A stretch of DNA of 64,000 bases from Deinandra increscens subsp. villosa (GCA_039602395.1 JBCNJP010000023.1:24292963-24356962); one strand, 5' to 3'. Numbered from the stretch's first letter, positions 43,985-57,160 are shown. The notes: generated from the sequence alone by a model not told the origin. Numbers and translations are program-made.

Positions 43985-46918
43985 AAGGCGTCATGGACCT
44001 CATCGTTGGTGACGGGAAAAGCGTCCCAGTACTTGCTACCGGCACATATTCTTTTTCATGCCAGGCAGGCCTTGTAGTTACACTAGTTAATTGTTTATAT
44101 GCACCTGGTTTATCCAGAAACATTATATCTGTCTCTTCGTTGTTTGAACAAAGTTTTCGGTATAAATTCAATGGCAATTCAATTAATACTTACCTTAATG
44201 ATATCTTTTATTTCGAGGCTAAACCTCGACATGGCGTATATGAGATAGAAGTTCAAACAAATGATCAGCTCTATCATGTTTCTAAAAGAAGCAAAGCTGA
44301 TAGCAACGAGTCCTCGTTATGGCACCATAGACTTGGTCACATAAGCAAGGATCACATCAAGAAGCTACAAAATGTCGGGATTCTCGAGTCCCAAGATGTA
44401 GATTCCTTCGATCAATGCGAAGCATGCTTATCTAGTAAATTAACCAAGTCACCCTTCACCCATACAGGTGAACGGGCCCAGGGATTGTTAGGCATTATTC
44501 ACACCGACGTGTGTGGCCCGTTTCGAACCGAAACGAGAAATCATGAACGGTACTTCGTAACTTTTATCGATGACTACAACAGATATGCTTATGTCTATCT
44601 GATGAAACATAAACATGAAACTTTTGAAAAGTTTAAAGAGTTTCAAAACGAAGTACAAAATCAGCTGAGTCGAACTATTGAAATACTTCGATCTGATAGA
44701 GGTGATGAATACCTAAGCGTTGAATTCCTGAATCATCTAAAGGAATGTGGAATTGTTTCACAACCTACTCCTCCTGACACACCCCAGTTAAATGACATAA
44801 GTGATAGGAGGAATCGAACTCTGCTTAACATGGTTCAATCGATGATGTGCAGGACCACCTTACCACACTCCTTTTAGGGATATGCCATCTTAACCACCGC
44901 TCGCCTAATAAATATGGCACAGACCAAGAAAGTAGAGAAGACCCAATATGAGATATGGCATGGATCTTCTCCAAAACTATCATACCTCAGGGTATGGGGA
45001 TGTGAAGCTTATGTCACCAGCGAATCTGACAACAAGCTCGATCCCTGAGGCGAAAAGGTAACTTTCATTGGATACTATGGTAATACGGGTTATTACTTTT
45101 ACCATCCTGGTGCAAATACTATTTCCATCAAAAGGAAAGGTAAGTTCCTTGAGAAAGAATTTCTTACTCGAGGAACAAATAGTGATCTAGTGGATATTGA
45201 AGAGATTCGAGATACACCTAACCCTGAAACGGTCGTTGCATCTAACCGACAGATGATTGTCGCACCATCAGATACAAGCACAAGCGCAAGCGTTCGCAGA
45301 AGCGAAAGGACACGCAAAGAGCTTGAAAGATACCTTGGCTATCATGAAGCCTTTGACTTTCTGTTAGTAGCCGATTCTAACGATAAGCATACTAACTATA
45401 AAGCTGATATGTCACATCCAGAATCTGACAAATGGCTTGAAGCCATGAACGCTGAGATGCAGTCCATGCATGACAATCATGTCTGGGACTTGATTGAGCT
45501 ACCCCCCGGTTTACGGGCAGTAGGGAGCAAGTGGATCTTTAAAAGAAAAACTGACATGCATGGAAATATGCAAACCTACAAGGCACGACTTGTAGCGAAA
45601 GGTTTCACTCAAACCCAAGGGATTGACTATGATGAAACCTTCTCGCCCATTGTCATGATCAAATCAATCAGGATTCTCCTTGCCATAACCACATACTATG
45701 ACTATGAGATATGGAAAATGGACATTAAAACCGCTTTCCTGAACGAACAACTCGAAGAGGATGTCTACATGGTTCAACCTGATGGTTTTGTCGATCCGGA
45801 GAATCCATAAATGGTTTGCAAGCTGAGCAAGTCCATTTATGGACTAAAACAAGCATCTCGAAGCTGGAATCTTCGTTTTGATCAAAAGGTCAATGAGTTT
45901 GGTTTTGATCAAAATAAAGATGAACCTTGTGTATACAGAAAGGCAAGTGGGGGCGCTATATCGTTTCTCGTACTATACGTAGACGATATACTGATCATAG
46001 GAAACAACATACCCATGCTTAACAAAGTTAAGAAATGGCTTTCATCCTGTTTTGCTATGAAAGATCTTGGAGAAGCCGCTTACATTCTGGGAATTAAAAT
46101 TCACAGAGATAGATCTAAGTGCCTTTTGGGTCTCAGTCAAAGCACATACGTTGATAAGATCATAGCACGGTTCAACATGAGCAACTCCAAGAATGGAGAT
46201 GTTCCCATGACTAAGGGAACAATCTTGAACAAATCTCAAGCACCTAAAATGGAGCAAGAGATAAGCCAAATGGCATCGATCCCATTTTCCTCTGCTATTG
46301 GATCTATCATGTGTGCCATGCTCTGTACATAACCTGATGTCTCCGATGCAATGAGTGTGACTAGTCGATACCAACAGACGCCAGGACTGGCTCACTGGAC
46401 GGCTGCAAAGAACATACTAAAATACTTGAGAAACACCAGAGATATGTCTCTCGTATACGGAGGTGTTGATGAAGAGCTCACTGTACAGTGCTACACTGAT
46501 GCTAGTTTTTACACTGACCGAGATGACTCTCGCTCGCAGTCAAGATTCGTTTTGACTCCTAATGGAGGGGCTGTTTCTTGGAGAAGCTCAGAACAACTAG
46601 TAGTAGCTGATTCTACTACTAAATCCGAATACATAGCCGCCTTAACAAGCTGCTAAGGAAGCTGCATGGATGAAGAAATTCATATCCGATCTCGATGTCG
46701 TGCCAAGCATTAGGCAGCCAATCGAGATGTTGTGTGATAACAAGGTGCTATAGCTCAAGCCAAAGAGCAAAGGTCTCACAAGAAGGCCAAGCACATTAGG
46801 CAGCCAATATGAGAAGTAGTCGACAGAAATGAAATTAAAATAAGCAAAGTACACACAGATCAAAACTTAGCTGATCCCTTCACTAAGCCTATGACTCAAG
46901 AGACTCGTATATGACACA
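43985..46918 (+). pseudogene. Copia B pol: protease end, integrase, RT, RNase H
   Basis: Resumes after the AAGGC duplication. A single frame (frame 1) with GAG-pre-integrase SLWHHRLGHISKDHIKKL, integrase Asp residues in IIHTDVCGPF and LRSDRGDEYL, and Glu expected near NRTLLNMVQSM. RT includes KTAFLNEQLEEDVYM and YVDDILIIGN. RNase H shows CYTDASFYTDRDDSRSQSRF. Stops: TAG 44875 (expected TGG), TGA 45046, TAA 45808, TAA 46330. A frameshift near 46650 precedes the RNase H tail (QNLADPFTKPMT near 46880). Inactive, but domain order is complete. Confidence 0.88.
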
Positions 46919-47782
46919 GAGAAGCAATAGGGCTTAGATTAGCTAAAGAAATGTTTTGATTTAGTATTTTGATGTATGAACATTAACAGTTATCTATATT
47001 ATTCATATTCCATCTGTTTTATGCAATAATGAATTACATAACTGTGTTCAATATTAATACGTTAATCCTTGAACAACAAGTTGTTGTTCTAAATGTCCGT
47101 AGTCGATTAGTTTAGTGGGAGCTATACTAAAGTAAGACTACTGTGACCATTTGAACCTTAAAGCTGTTTAACGTTCAAACTTACGGACCTCATTAGTGAA
47201 TGACGTTGGACGTAACTCGCATCATGCAACGCAAACATGGAAGTCTTGCTTGCTTGATTAATGCATATGCTCTAATGTATCCTTAGACCTGAGACGCATA
47301 TTTGAACTCCTTTCTACTAAAGAACATTCTTTGATTGTAGCCTAACGTTGTCGCGTAACTGCCAACCATAACGGTTATTTTTGGGAATGGCTCTGAAGTT
47401 TAGTGGGAGTTGTATGCCTCAACAAGGAATTCTGTACTCTTGCTTCGGCAACAGTTAGGCATAAAGGCGCCCTCGTTGATTCCAAGTGATAAGTGTGAGG
47501 CCTCACCCAAACTTACTGTGTGTTTATTGGATCACTTCGAATTGTATCAAGAACGAGAATAGATGAATTATATATGAGGGTCCATGTCTCATACTTCATC
47601 CATGTCTTATACAGAAAGGAACATATGACAATGAGTACACTAGTCATAAGTCTGCTTGATCTTCAATCAGATATACTATGGCTGACGACTTAAAGTATCA
47701 ATATTGGTTGGTGTAGCCATGCATAGATAGAGTGCCTCTGACTGCCCTCGTTATACTGTCGCGTTCAGTCCAAGTGGGAGAC
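46919..47782 (+). other. 3' untranslated region and PPT of copia B
   Basis: No gene. It ends with the polypurine tract caagtgggagac (47771-47782) next to the 3' LTR. Two further tagtgggag tracts occur at about 47113 and 47401. Confidence 0.75.
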
Positions 47783-48979
47783 TGTTGGAAAAGAGGGTGG
47801 TGTCCTGACCCGACAAAATCAACGAACCCGACCCGATATTGACCCGTAAGAGTTACACCCGGGTCAACGGACCATAAAACTAATTACCCGTTAATTAATA
47901 TTAAAACGAACAATTGATTGATTAAATAAATAATTGTTTATTTATTTAATTAAATGAAAAAAACCTTTTTGGCTAAAAACGCTCGTTATTAAATTAAACG
48001 AACTGATCCGTTGTTACCGGATTAACAGACTGATCAATGAGATAGTGCGGATGAGATCGCGACCGGGCCCAGTCCGCGAGAGGCCCCAGTCCATGATTTT
48101 TAATTAAATTAGGGAAGGAGACTGGATTGCACAATAAGTCAGAAAAAACCCTAACTCTCTCTTCCCCCTTCTCCCCTGTGTCGATCCGAGGAAACCGGCG
48201 CCACCCCTCGTCGCCGCCATTCTCCGCCAACGCCACCATCACCATCGATCCCGCCCGTCTAATGGATCCCCATTTAGCGAGCATTTGTTCCAGATTGGAG
48301 GAGAAAGCCAAGATTGCTCGAGCCGCAACCGCAAGCCGAGCCAGTGCCAAAGCCAAAGCTTTGGCCCAAGCCGCCGCCGTTGTCGCCTCTCGACCACCGC
48401 AACCGGATCGCCGGCCGGTGGTCCTCGCGCTGCAGGATTAGCCGAGGCCACCGTGCCCGGTCCCGTCGTCGTGGCCCGCGCCCCTGTACCCGCCGGTCAC
48501 CGCCACCATCGCGTCGCCACCGTCGCCCTTCGCCGGTGACGAGATTGTTGTGGGGACGGTTCCTGTTGCGATCCCGGTCGATCCCGTTCCTGTCATCGCC
48601 GTCACCGTCGCCTGTGGCAAGTCTGCCACTACCGTCGCCGTTGTCGCCGCCGCCACCGTAGATGACATGTCCCGCCGGTTCGAGTCAGATGTCTCAGTTC
48701 GTACTAGCGATAGTCCGTTGAATCCGGGTGTCTCGAGCGGTTGCTCGGAACCCACCAAGGTATATCTAATTTATTTAGATATGAATTTTAATTATTTATT
48801 TTAAATAATTATTTTTCTGTTTGTTGCGATCGGTGACTGATCCTGTTTACGGTTTGTATTCGCGTCGTTTTAAATTATTTCTGCTGCCAAATTAATCTTG
48901 TATTAATTTATATAATTAAATCAGTTTTAATCGGATAAAAAAAAATTGGTAACCCGGATACCCACTGTAAAACCCAACA
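47783..48979 (+). repeat. 3' LTR of copia B (1197 bp)
   Basis: Same ends as the 5' LTR. It is 27 bp longer, mainly because the GC-rich block has extra GCCGTC-type units near 48600-48660. Many substitutions and small indels between the two copies show considerable age. Confidence 0.88.
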
Positions 48980-50029
48980 ATTTGTTCATTTAAGGTTCTG
49001 CTTTATTTTCTTTGTTGTTTCGTATAATTCTTTGAAATTTCTCTGCGTGTCCACAAGACCGACCTGATTGTTGTTGAATTATACAAAATCAATTTGTTTT
49101 TATTTTCTTAACTTTTTAAATTTGAGGCCTTATCTGTGTATCGAAAGATCGGCCTTAAGGTAGACGATGTAACGTTCTTATTTTTTTTTCATGGAACACA
49201 GTTGACGAGATCATGATTATGAAATACTTTGTAAAATTCACAAGTATAGTCACATGAAAATGATGTGAAACATATCTGAGTATGTATGATAGTATGGGGT
49301 ACATTAGTCAAAGCAAATTAATCAATACTTTAACATATCCATATGCTATGAGTATGATTTTTCCAGAGTTTAGAGTTGGGCAAATTATATCAGCAATCGG
49401 AATGACTTGTGTGCTACAATAATTGAAGTGTAGTTCAGCACGTTGTGACCAATATGATTCCAGATAGTGATCTTTCTCAAGCCAAAAATAGAGTGTAATA
49501 TTGTATTGCATGTTTGATTTCATTTCAGAAAAATCAAAAAGATTTTCAGTGTGTTTTAGTATAAGTTTGAAAAATAAAAAAGATTTTAGGTGTGTTTTGA
49601 TATAAAGTTTCTAAAATCCAAAAAGATTTTATTTCTTATTTCTTTTCGATCGATCAACACAAGATACTAATATTTTGAAAACTTTTTTCAATATATCTTC
49701 GATTCTCAAAGAGAAGTTTTGCACCAAGATTAACTTATGTTGGCATAAAAATAGAAAACCGCATTTCTAATATCTTCTGAAATCGCAGGTTAATGTGTTT
49801 ACTCACAAGCATGGAGAAAGGAGGAGTATTGAAGAACTTTTTAAGTGGTCCAGTTGACTAAGTCATGTTCCATCCATGCATGCTCTACAACGAACAAGAA
49901 ATTTCAAGATTGACGATCTGATGCCGTAATGTTGAAGATCGGATATTAAATGTTTGAAGAGTAGATACATCTCGAAGATAAAGATGATGTTGTTATGTTT
50001 GATACAGATACACCACATGTTACGGGGAG
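48980..50029 (+). mobile_element. Sirevirus remnant C, right part
   Basis: AT-rich non-coding text continuing from 34732. The block ttctctgcgtgtccacaaga with gaccgacctgatt resembles the corresponding post-pol block of copia A (28985-29020). It ends with the PPT-like ttacggggag at 50020-50029. Confidence 0.5.
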
Positions 50030-50372
50030 TGCATTAGAGCATAATTTGTATGTGTCAGTGTGTCTTGTGTGTTTTATCTAGAGTAGAGCTATATGTAAGT
50101 TAGAGGGTTAACGAACCGATCAACGAACCAATGGTTCGTGAGCCACAAACCAATGGTTCATTGGTCAGCTGGTTCGCTGGTAACTCACACTTATAAATAT
50201 GTTGACTTAGTTTAGTAGCTTATCAGTTCTGTCATTCATCATATTCTCTGTGGGTTCTGTTTGTGTAAGCAAACCAGTTTCTAATCAATATAACATCATT
50301 TGTATTTACCTCTCTTGTTCATTGATTCATCTTGTATTCACTATATCAGTAAACGATCTATCGCTTCTTGCA
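50030..50372 (+). repeat. LTR of Sirevirus remnant C (343 bp)
   Basis: TGCATTAGAG ... TTCTTGCA directly after the polypurine tract. A TATA-like cttataaatatg lies at 50191 and an inverted pair around ccaatggttcgtgag at 50130-50165. Confidence 0.6.
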
Positions 50373-52466
50373 TTTGAAAACATGCAAAACACAAGTAGAG
50401 ACTCTCAAAGTTAAGGACACATGGAAACAGATCTCAGGGATTTGTTCCCTGAGGACTCAACAAAAAGGTCTCTCCAAAAGGACACCTCAAAAACACAGGA
50501 GTCAGATTTCTCACAGAAAATGACCATGATTATGGAACACCTGGGAACACCAAAAAAAGTTGGTCCTTCAGGCACTGACAAACTTCCCATGGGAGATTTT
50601 ATCAGTCAAATGGAAAGACATATATTGTCCTCCGGTTTGTTAGTCAAAGAAAAATCATTGTTTGATTTTTCTTGTAATTTACCCAACTCTCTTCTCAAAC
50701 AGTCGATTTTTCTTTAAATTTACCCAACACTCTTCTCAAAACTGATCTACTAAAATTCTCAAAATAATTCATAGAAAATATAGTTAAGCTCAAAGGAGAC
50801 TAGAACAAAACTATCTTTGATCTTAGGAAAATTGAAGACAACAATCTCTAGAAGATTAAAGAAGCCAAGAAAATGATAACTCATGACACAGATCGTCTAT
50901 CATCTCTTGAAAAAGAGTTGAATTCTTGGAAAGGAGACTTCAGCACTAGGTCTAATCATCTCTCTGAAAAAGTCAAAGAATCTCTAAAGAAAATAACTCC
51001 TTCAAATTTAAGAAATGAAGAAGAAAAACTAAATGCCATAACTGAAGAACTAGTCAGAAAAAGAAATGCCTTTCAGGAAAAAGGAGAAGTTCGGCTAAAA
51101 GAGGTCAATGACATAATAACCTATGTCAAGACAAGGTTCATAATAAATCAACTGACTTGGACAAATCTAGAGATCAAACAATCTTTTAAGGAAGAAAGTG
51201 CAAAAGTCCTAGACAAGAATGGGAACAGAAAAAAGGAAAGGCAAACAAACAAAAGAAGAACAGATGATACTCCTACCCAACCAACGACAAATAAGATCAA
51301 AAGCCAAGAAAAATAATCTTCTGAAAAAGAGGATAAGGAAAACCATTAAAAAGAAAGAACCCAAGTACACGTAGACCACAACCCACAAAATCAGGTGACA
51401 TGCATCCTCCTCCTCTGCCACCCTCTTCCTCCAAAAGACAGTCAAATATCCCAACTTCCAACAAACCCACAACCAATAAAGCAACCAAAGAATCATCTCA
51501 TATTGACAAAGAAAAGCAGAAGCACAATCAATGATCATCACTGGCTAGATCATTCATTTCTGCGTCAGCCTTTGAAGATGATTACACTGAAAAACAGAAT
51601 ATGCAACAGTGGATTTGGGAGGAAGTGGGAGTGCTACAAGAAAGAGTGCTATAAAGGGAGTAAGATACACCTCAAATGAGCCCCTCTAAAAAATCGCATA
51701 TAACAAGGTCTTTAACAAAGGTATAACTGAAGAACAACCATCTACACAATGCCTATAATTAAAGAGTTCATCAAAATCAAAACTTTCCCCATACCAAAAA
51801 CACTTGTGGGTGGATCATTTTAATACATACAGTGTTAGGACACTAGATGAAAGCATTAAGGAACTTACAGACAAAGATCTCGAAAAGATGAACCCCATTC
51901 AGCTAATTTTATTTTTGAGATACTTTTCAAATTCTGACTCAAAAAATGAGAGGATCTGCCCAATTCTTTATCAAGGTATGGAAGTAGGAAAAAGAATCCT
52001 TAAAAGACAAGAAAAGGTATATATTCACGTGGCTGAAAACATGAACTCATATAAAACATATTTGAAAACTCAACTCAACTCAAACATAAACTTAGGGACA
52101 ATAGTTACAGGTAAAATTTCAAGCATTTGCTTCAGAGATCATAAAAAAGAAAGAAGATTTTTTAGATTCAACGAAAAGTACAAATACACTGACAAAGCTC
52201 TAAACTCTTTCTCTTCCTTCTGAGTAATTGCAAAACTAATGACGAAAACGCCAGAGAAACAATCAAAGTAGAAATATTATCTCTATAAAGGGAATGAAAC
52301 GTCTTCAGAACTCTCCTTCAAGAATGCAGCAAACCATTCAAATTTAAGATAAACTCATTGACTGGTTGGGCTAAATTACAAAAAGATATGTCATTATATT
52401 TATGTTTGATTAATGGAAATAATCCTTATCTCTTTCATTTACTTTCTTCAAATACTTAGGGGAGGT
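50373..52466 (+). pseudogene. Broken ORF of an unrecognised LTR retroelement
   Basis: Open fragments at 50421-50717, 50873-51316 and 51804-52223 in changing frames, with many stops between. The second is a strong coiled coil (RLSSLEKELNSWKGDFSTRS, NEEEKLNAITEELVRKRN) followed by a basic tail. The third is the best conserved (LEKMNPIQLILFLRYFSNSD, VHVAENMNSYKT-like, GTIVTGKISSICFRDHKKER) and looks like a globular domain. I do not recognise it. A coiled coil plus basic tail next to an LTR would fit a gag- or coat-like protein. No protease, RT or integrase motif is present. Confidence 0.45.
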
Positions 52467-53120
52467 TGTTAGAATATTTCCGTATGTAACATAAATAGTC
52501 AACTATTAGAAGAAAAGATAAGAAACATATTTAAAAGAGAAAGGACAACAAAATTTGTCAAAATCTCATATTCTGTGATTTCATAGATACACTTCAGAAT
52601 TTCTGAAGTAGATCTACCCATTTTGCAAAGAAAACCCCATTTCTGTGAAAGGCTTCTGATGGGAAGCATTCCTAGTCTTCAACAAAGAGTCTTGGTTCAA
52701 GACTATTAGAAGATAAAGAATTACGAGAAGTAAAGAAATATTTGAGTGAAGAAAAAGTAAAGCAGAATATCCACTTGACATTTAATTCAAAGACACTTGA
52801 AGACGGTTGAAAAGAGATATATTGAATACTCTCAATTTATCTCAATATACACTGACACACTCTAAGTTCAACCGACACCAACCATATTATTCCTTTGAAA
52901 CTTGCTATAAATAGCAGGTGCTTTTCACCAACAAAGTCAAGACATTCAAACACAATTCACAAGCTTCTCAACGTGCTTATCACATACTCTTGTAGAAAAG
53001 TTTGTTATGTTGATTTATATTCATACTATAAGCTCATGTAAACTTTTATTTACATTTGAGATATACAGAAAAAACTTTTTATGAATTGTGCTCTTCCAAT
53101 TTGATTTACTATCCGCAACA
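52467..53120 (+). repeat. LTR of the unrecognised element (about 654 bp)
   Basis: The polypurine tract ttaggggaggt (52457-52466) precedes TGTTAGAATA, and the segment ends ATCCGCAACA. A clear TATA box gctataaatagc is at 52904-52915. The partner 5' LTR is not in the window. Confidence 0.65.
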
Positions 53121-53124
53121 TACT

Positions 53125-53943
53125 TGATATGCAAACAAATAAACATGTTACTAACAAATACCCCCCGCGTATTGGGACAATACTGACTAACAATCACAAG
53201 AAAACATCGGTTTTGTCTTCTTGTAGTTTTTTAGGTACATTCAAGTGAAAATAACAAAAGGAGCGAAAAGGAAGAAAAATAGAGCAAAAACTGTGATTTC
53301 AGAAGAATGGCACGCCCCGTTCCAAGTATGACACGCCTCGTGCCAAGTATGACACGCCTCGTGCCTATCCATGCCAGCTCTTCGTCTAACATGGCACGAC
53401 ACGTGCCACTTTGACACGGTCAGTTCCACTATTCCCCTAACTCGGCACCCCCCCCCCCCCCCGGTGCTACTGACCTAACATGGCATGGCTCTGTGTCCCT
53501 GTTTGGCATGGGTCGTGCCAAACTGCTGGACTGCCTATAAATAGAGAATTGTTCATTCAGTCTAACAGGATGAAGAGCTTATGCTCACTTCCTCAACCTA
53601 GTTAACTACCATGTTTTTATTAACTACCATGTCTACTCGTCAAGATTGTAAGAACTCTAACTTTTATAAGATAATGAAATGTTATTTGTCTATGAATCGC
53701 TCATTATCTCTTAAGAGTATCCTTAATACCATGACTCATGGTCAAATTCTTACACTTGATGAGGGATAAATATGTTTTTGGTGGTTTGGAAAACTATTTT
53801 TATAAACTTGTTTCAAGTTGAACTAATGACTTTATAAAAACCCTTTTAATTGAAAGTTTTTTGTTAATTTCTTTGAACAGTCGTTCTCAACGTATTACAG
53901 ACCATTTGAGGAGTTGAAATCACATTGACCAGACTTGTGACAC
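53125..53943 (+). repeat. 5' LTR of the Athila-like element
   Basis: Starts TGATATGCAAAC and ends near gacttgtgaca. It contains a 21-bp direct repeat (atgacacgcctcgtgcc) at 53327-53366 absent from the other LTR, a 13-C run at 53450-53462 and a TATA-like ctataaatagag at 53536. Confidence 0.65.

Positions 53944-53944
<1 letters not shown>

Positions 53945-53982
<38 letters not shown>
53945..53982. repeat. (TA)n tract
   Basis: TA microsatellite on the left of the family 1 miniature element. Confidence 0.9.
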
Positions 53983-53985
<3 letters not shown>

Positions 53986-54538
53986 GATGGATATAATGAA
54001 AACCACTTTGAGTTGGAAAAACCGTGAAAACTACCACAAAACGATTTTTTTTTTCTTTAAATTTTTTGTAGTGATTATATGCGTTAATACAAGCCCCATG
54101 GTGAAAAAAAATCAAAAAAACGCCTAGTAGTTTTTTTTTAAAAAATTCCGAAATCTGACGTTACGTCATGTTACATATGTAACATTTACCTGTTACATAT
54201 GTAACAAAATTTGTAAATAATTTTAAAAAAAAAATCTCTAGGCGCTTTTTTTTTTCACCAAAACCATCAAAATGAATGTAGAATCTATAAAAAAATACAT
54301 CTAAAAAAATAACAAATTTTGAACTTCTTTTTTTGCCAGTTAACTTCTTTTTGCAAAAAATCGGTTCTTAAATATTTTTTTTTTAAAAATTACTCGGCGT
54401 TTTTTTATTATATTTTTTTCATAAAGGGTGTTTTTTTTTAAGTTAGAGATTCATCATAAAAAAAATTGGAACAAAAAACGAAATTTTTAGCTTAGTTTTC
54501 ACCATTTTTCGAACTTGGAGAGGTTTTCATTTTATGCT

Positions 54539-54543
<5 letters not shown>
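53983..54543. mobile_element. Miniature element in TA tract, family 1 copy B
   Basis: Near-copy of 18757-19317 with the same left end ggggatggatataatgaaaa and the same two-palindrome TTACATATGTAA segment near 54170-54210. It differs by small indels in T-runs and by a 20-bp insertion near 54325 (acttctttttt). Flanked by (TA)n on both sides. Confidence 0.8.
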
Positions 54544-54599
<56 letters not shown>

Positions 54600-54989
54600 G
54601 AAGGATAAAATGAAAACCAAGTTGAGTTGGGAAAACTTGGCAAACCACTTCTTAGCCCTTGATCTCCATCATCCAATGGTTGTTGTTTTTTTATCTCTTT
54701 TTCCTTTTTTTTATGTCTAAGATTTTTGTCTTTATGCCAAAAAGGGTAGAATTGGAAGAAGAAAAAATATGACTTTTTCTTTTTGCAGACATCATGTCAT
54801 CATCTACCACCTTTCTCAAATCACATCATTCATTTTTCAAATGAATTAATATATCATTTTCCCAACCATTTCTCCATTCTAATTTGAAATCAAGATGATC
54901 CACCTCCTCCATCATCTACCTACACCTTTGTTCATCTTCTACCACCTCTGTAATCACCTAGCACCTCCGCCATTAACCACCATCACCAC

Positions 54990-55140
54990 CACCGTTCAAG
55001 TGTTCAACTATCCACCACCTACCACCTCCGCCACCAACCACCACCACCGTTGTTCAACTATCCACCACCTACCACCTCCGCCACCAACCACCACTAACCA
55101 CCACCGCCGTTCAACTATCCACCAACTACCACCTCCGCCA
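54990..55140. repeat. CCACC-rich minisatellite
   Basis: Three copies of a 45-55 bp unit marked by gttcaactatccaccacct, followed by accacctccgccaccaac. Confidence 0.8.
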
Positions 55141-55789
55141 TCACCCACCTACCTTCCCTTTAATTTTTGAGTTTCGTTAACGTTAGAGTTGTTTTCAGTT
55201 TTTCCGGTCATCTTCTTCGTCGGTCTGAATATTTGGACCTGAAAAACGTTTCCAAAACATATCAACAATGGTGCTATAATTGTTCTCCTAGTCAAGACGA
55301 ATCCAAGGCAACTTTCGGAATTGTTTTTCGTTGTGTTTTGATCAAGTTATGGTTGTTTGAAATTTTACAAAGTCGCCAGAAAAACACATTTGGCCGGAAT
55401 TGCATATTTTGACCGGAAAAAGTTGTTGAGCAGTTGTGTATGTTAGTTCGGGGAAGTTAGCGAAGAAGTAGAGTTGATTCACGGTGGTTTCAGTTCGTCG
55501 GACTTGTGTTGTTACTTCGTTGGAAGTTCTCTTGTTAGTCGGACTCTTGCTCGTTGCATCATTAGATTCGCCGGAGTCTTCTATGTTGGGTTTGAGTTTT
55601 TGATGACATCAACCCTTCGTGATTCGGTATCATTTCCTTTTTAAGTTTTTTTTGAAAAATCGGCTTTAATTCAATATTTATCATAACACATAAAAATAAC
55701 AAAAATGTTACATATGTGTAAGCTCTACGTGTTTGACTCCGATGTATTTTCAGTATTTCCTGATGTTTGTGTGCATGTTTTATGTTTTC

Positions 55790-56960
55790 ATGTTGTAGTG
55801 AGTTACATATAAAAGGTTACATATGTAAGTACTGGTTTACATATGTAACTTACTATTTACATATTTTAAGTCTTGGTTTAAATATGCAGCTCTTGATTTA
55901 CATATGTAACTTACTCTTTTACATATTTTATGTGTTGGTTTACATGTGTAACTATTGGCTTACATATGTAAGTCTTTAGGTTTCATATGTAGCACTTCTA
56001 GTACACAATATAAGAGCGCGACAAAGATTCTAATAAGAGTTCATAAACGAATAGTTGTTTCAAAACACAATTGTAAATTTAATTGTGTTATATTACGTAA
56101 CTCCTAGTTTACATATGTAACTCGCTTTTAACATATTTTAAGTGTTGGTTTACATATGTAAGTCTTGGTTTATATATAAGTCTTTGTTTCAAAACACAAT
56201 TGTAAATTTAATTGTGTTCAATATGTAACTCTTGGTTAACATATGTAACTTATTTTTTTTTACATATTTTAAGTGTTTGGTTTACATATGTATGTCTTGG
56301 TTTACATATGTAAGTTTTTGTTTCAAAACACAATTGTAAATTTAATTGTGTTAAATATGTAACACTTGGTATACATATGTAACTCACTGTTTACATTTTG
56401 TAAGTGTTAGTTTACATATGTAACTACTCCTTTACATATGCAAGTTTTGGGTTTCATATGTAATACTTCTATAATTTGTATTAAATATGTAACTCTTGGT
56501 TTACATATGTAACTCACTTTTTACATAATTTAAGTGTTGGTTTACACATGTAACTACTCGTTTACATATGCAAGCCTTGAGTTTCATATGTAACACTTCT
56601 ATAATAAACATCAACAACTAATGGATTTGTTTTCTTTTCGTAGGTGAATGGATTTTGCATCAAAGATGAAGATTAATATCAATATATGAAGCATAATTAG
56701 GGTTATATATATATATTTTTTAGGTAGTTTTATTTGTTTTGTTAGTTAGTTTATTCTTTTGATAATTTTTTAGATATGTCGGTTCGTATAAAAAAAATCT
56801 GTAACGTTTATTGTTGTTTGTAATTGTTTGTTTATAAATTAATAAAATTTATTTTGTTATATTTATTTGTTATACATATCCTGATAAATTTACATATGTA
56901 ACATGCAGTGAAAATTCTGTTATATATTTAACAAAATTACATATGTAACCAATCTGTCTT
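55790..56960. repeat. Array of TTACATATGTAA palindromes
   Basis: About 25 copies of tttacatatgtaa or close variants, spaced mostly 20-60 bp, with linkers such as ctcttggt and aagtgttgg. Three blocks also repeat caaaacacaattgtaaattt (56070, 56195 and 56330). The motif occurs two or three times in each short family 1 copy. Confidence 0.9.
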
Positions 56961-57160
56961 GGTAATTGAAAAAGTAAGAGAGAGAATGTTGTAGAAAGTG
57001 TGTAAGAAAGCTGTCAGGATCCAGAAAGTGTTCATGGTTGAATTGACAATTATGCCCTTTTGTACTCATGGTTTACTAGTGATGTGGAAGCATGAGGGCC
57101 AAGGGATTGGTTTTCTAGGTTTTCCAAAGTGGGTTTGGTTTTCATTATATCCCCACCCTA

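Larger units (their letters stand above)
34733..48979 (+). mobile_element. Ty1/copia element B, 14.2 kb including a nested 6.0-kb insertion
   Basis: LTRs at 34733-35902 and 47783-48979, TG...CA ends (TGTTGGAAAA ... ACCCAACA), Met-tRNA primer site, gag, PR, INT, RT, RH and PPT in order. Flanking 5-mers AGTTG and ATTTG agree at four of five positions, consistent with an aged target duplication. The nested gag-only element (37985-43984) lies in the protease region; removing it restores a copia of about 8.2 kb. Not autonomous because of stops and a gag frameshift. Confidence 0.9.
54597..57158. mobile_element. Long relative of the family 1 element, 2562 bp, with palindrome array
   Basis: Left end gaggaaggataaaatgaaaa then ccaagttgagttgg. 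The right end is the inverted counterpart (ccaaagtgggtttggttttc then attatatccccaccc). Both ends abut (TA)n, and the terminal words match family 1. The interior has a CCACC-rich minisatellite (54890-55160), possible degraded coding text (about 55160-55430) and an array of TTACATATGTAA palindromes (55790-56960). An open frame at 54895-55170 is Pro/His/Thr low complexity. No transposase was recognised. Confidence 0.65.

Noticed and set aside
50373..52466. Assignment to an endogenous pararetrovirus
   Set aside because: No RT, movement-protein or coat zinc-finger motif was seen, and an LTR with PPT and TG...CA ends is present, so only an unclassified LTR element is claimed.
54895..55170. Pro/His-rich ORF as an extensin-like gene
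   Set aside because: It is a CCACC minisatellite inside a TA-flanked element, has no signal peptide, and the frame is low complexity.
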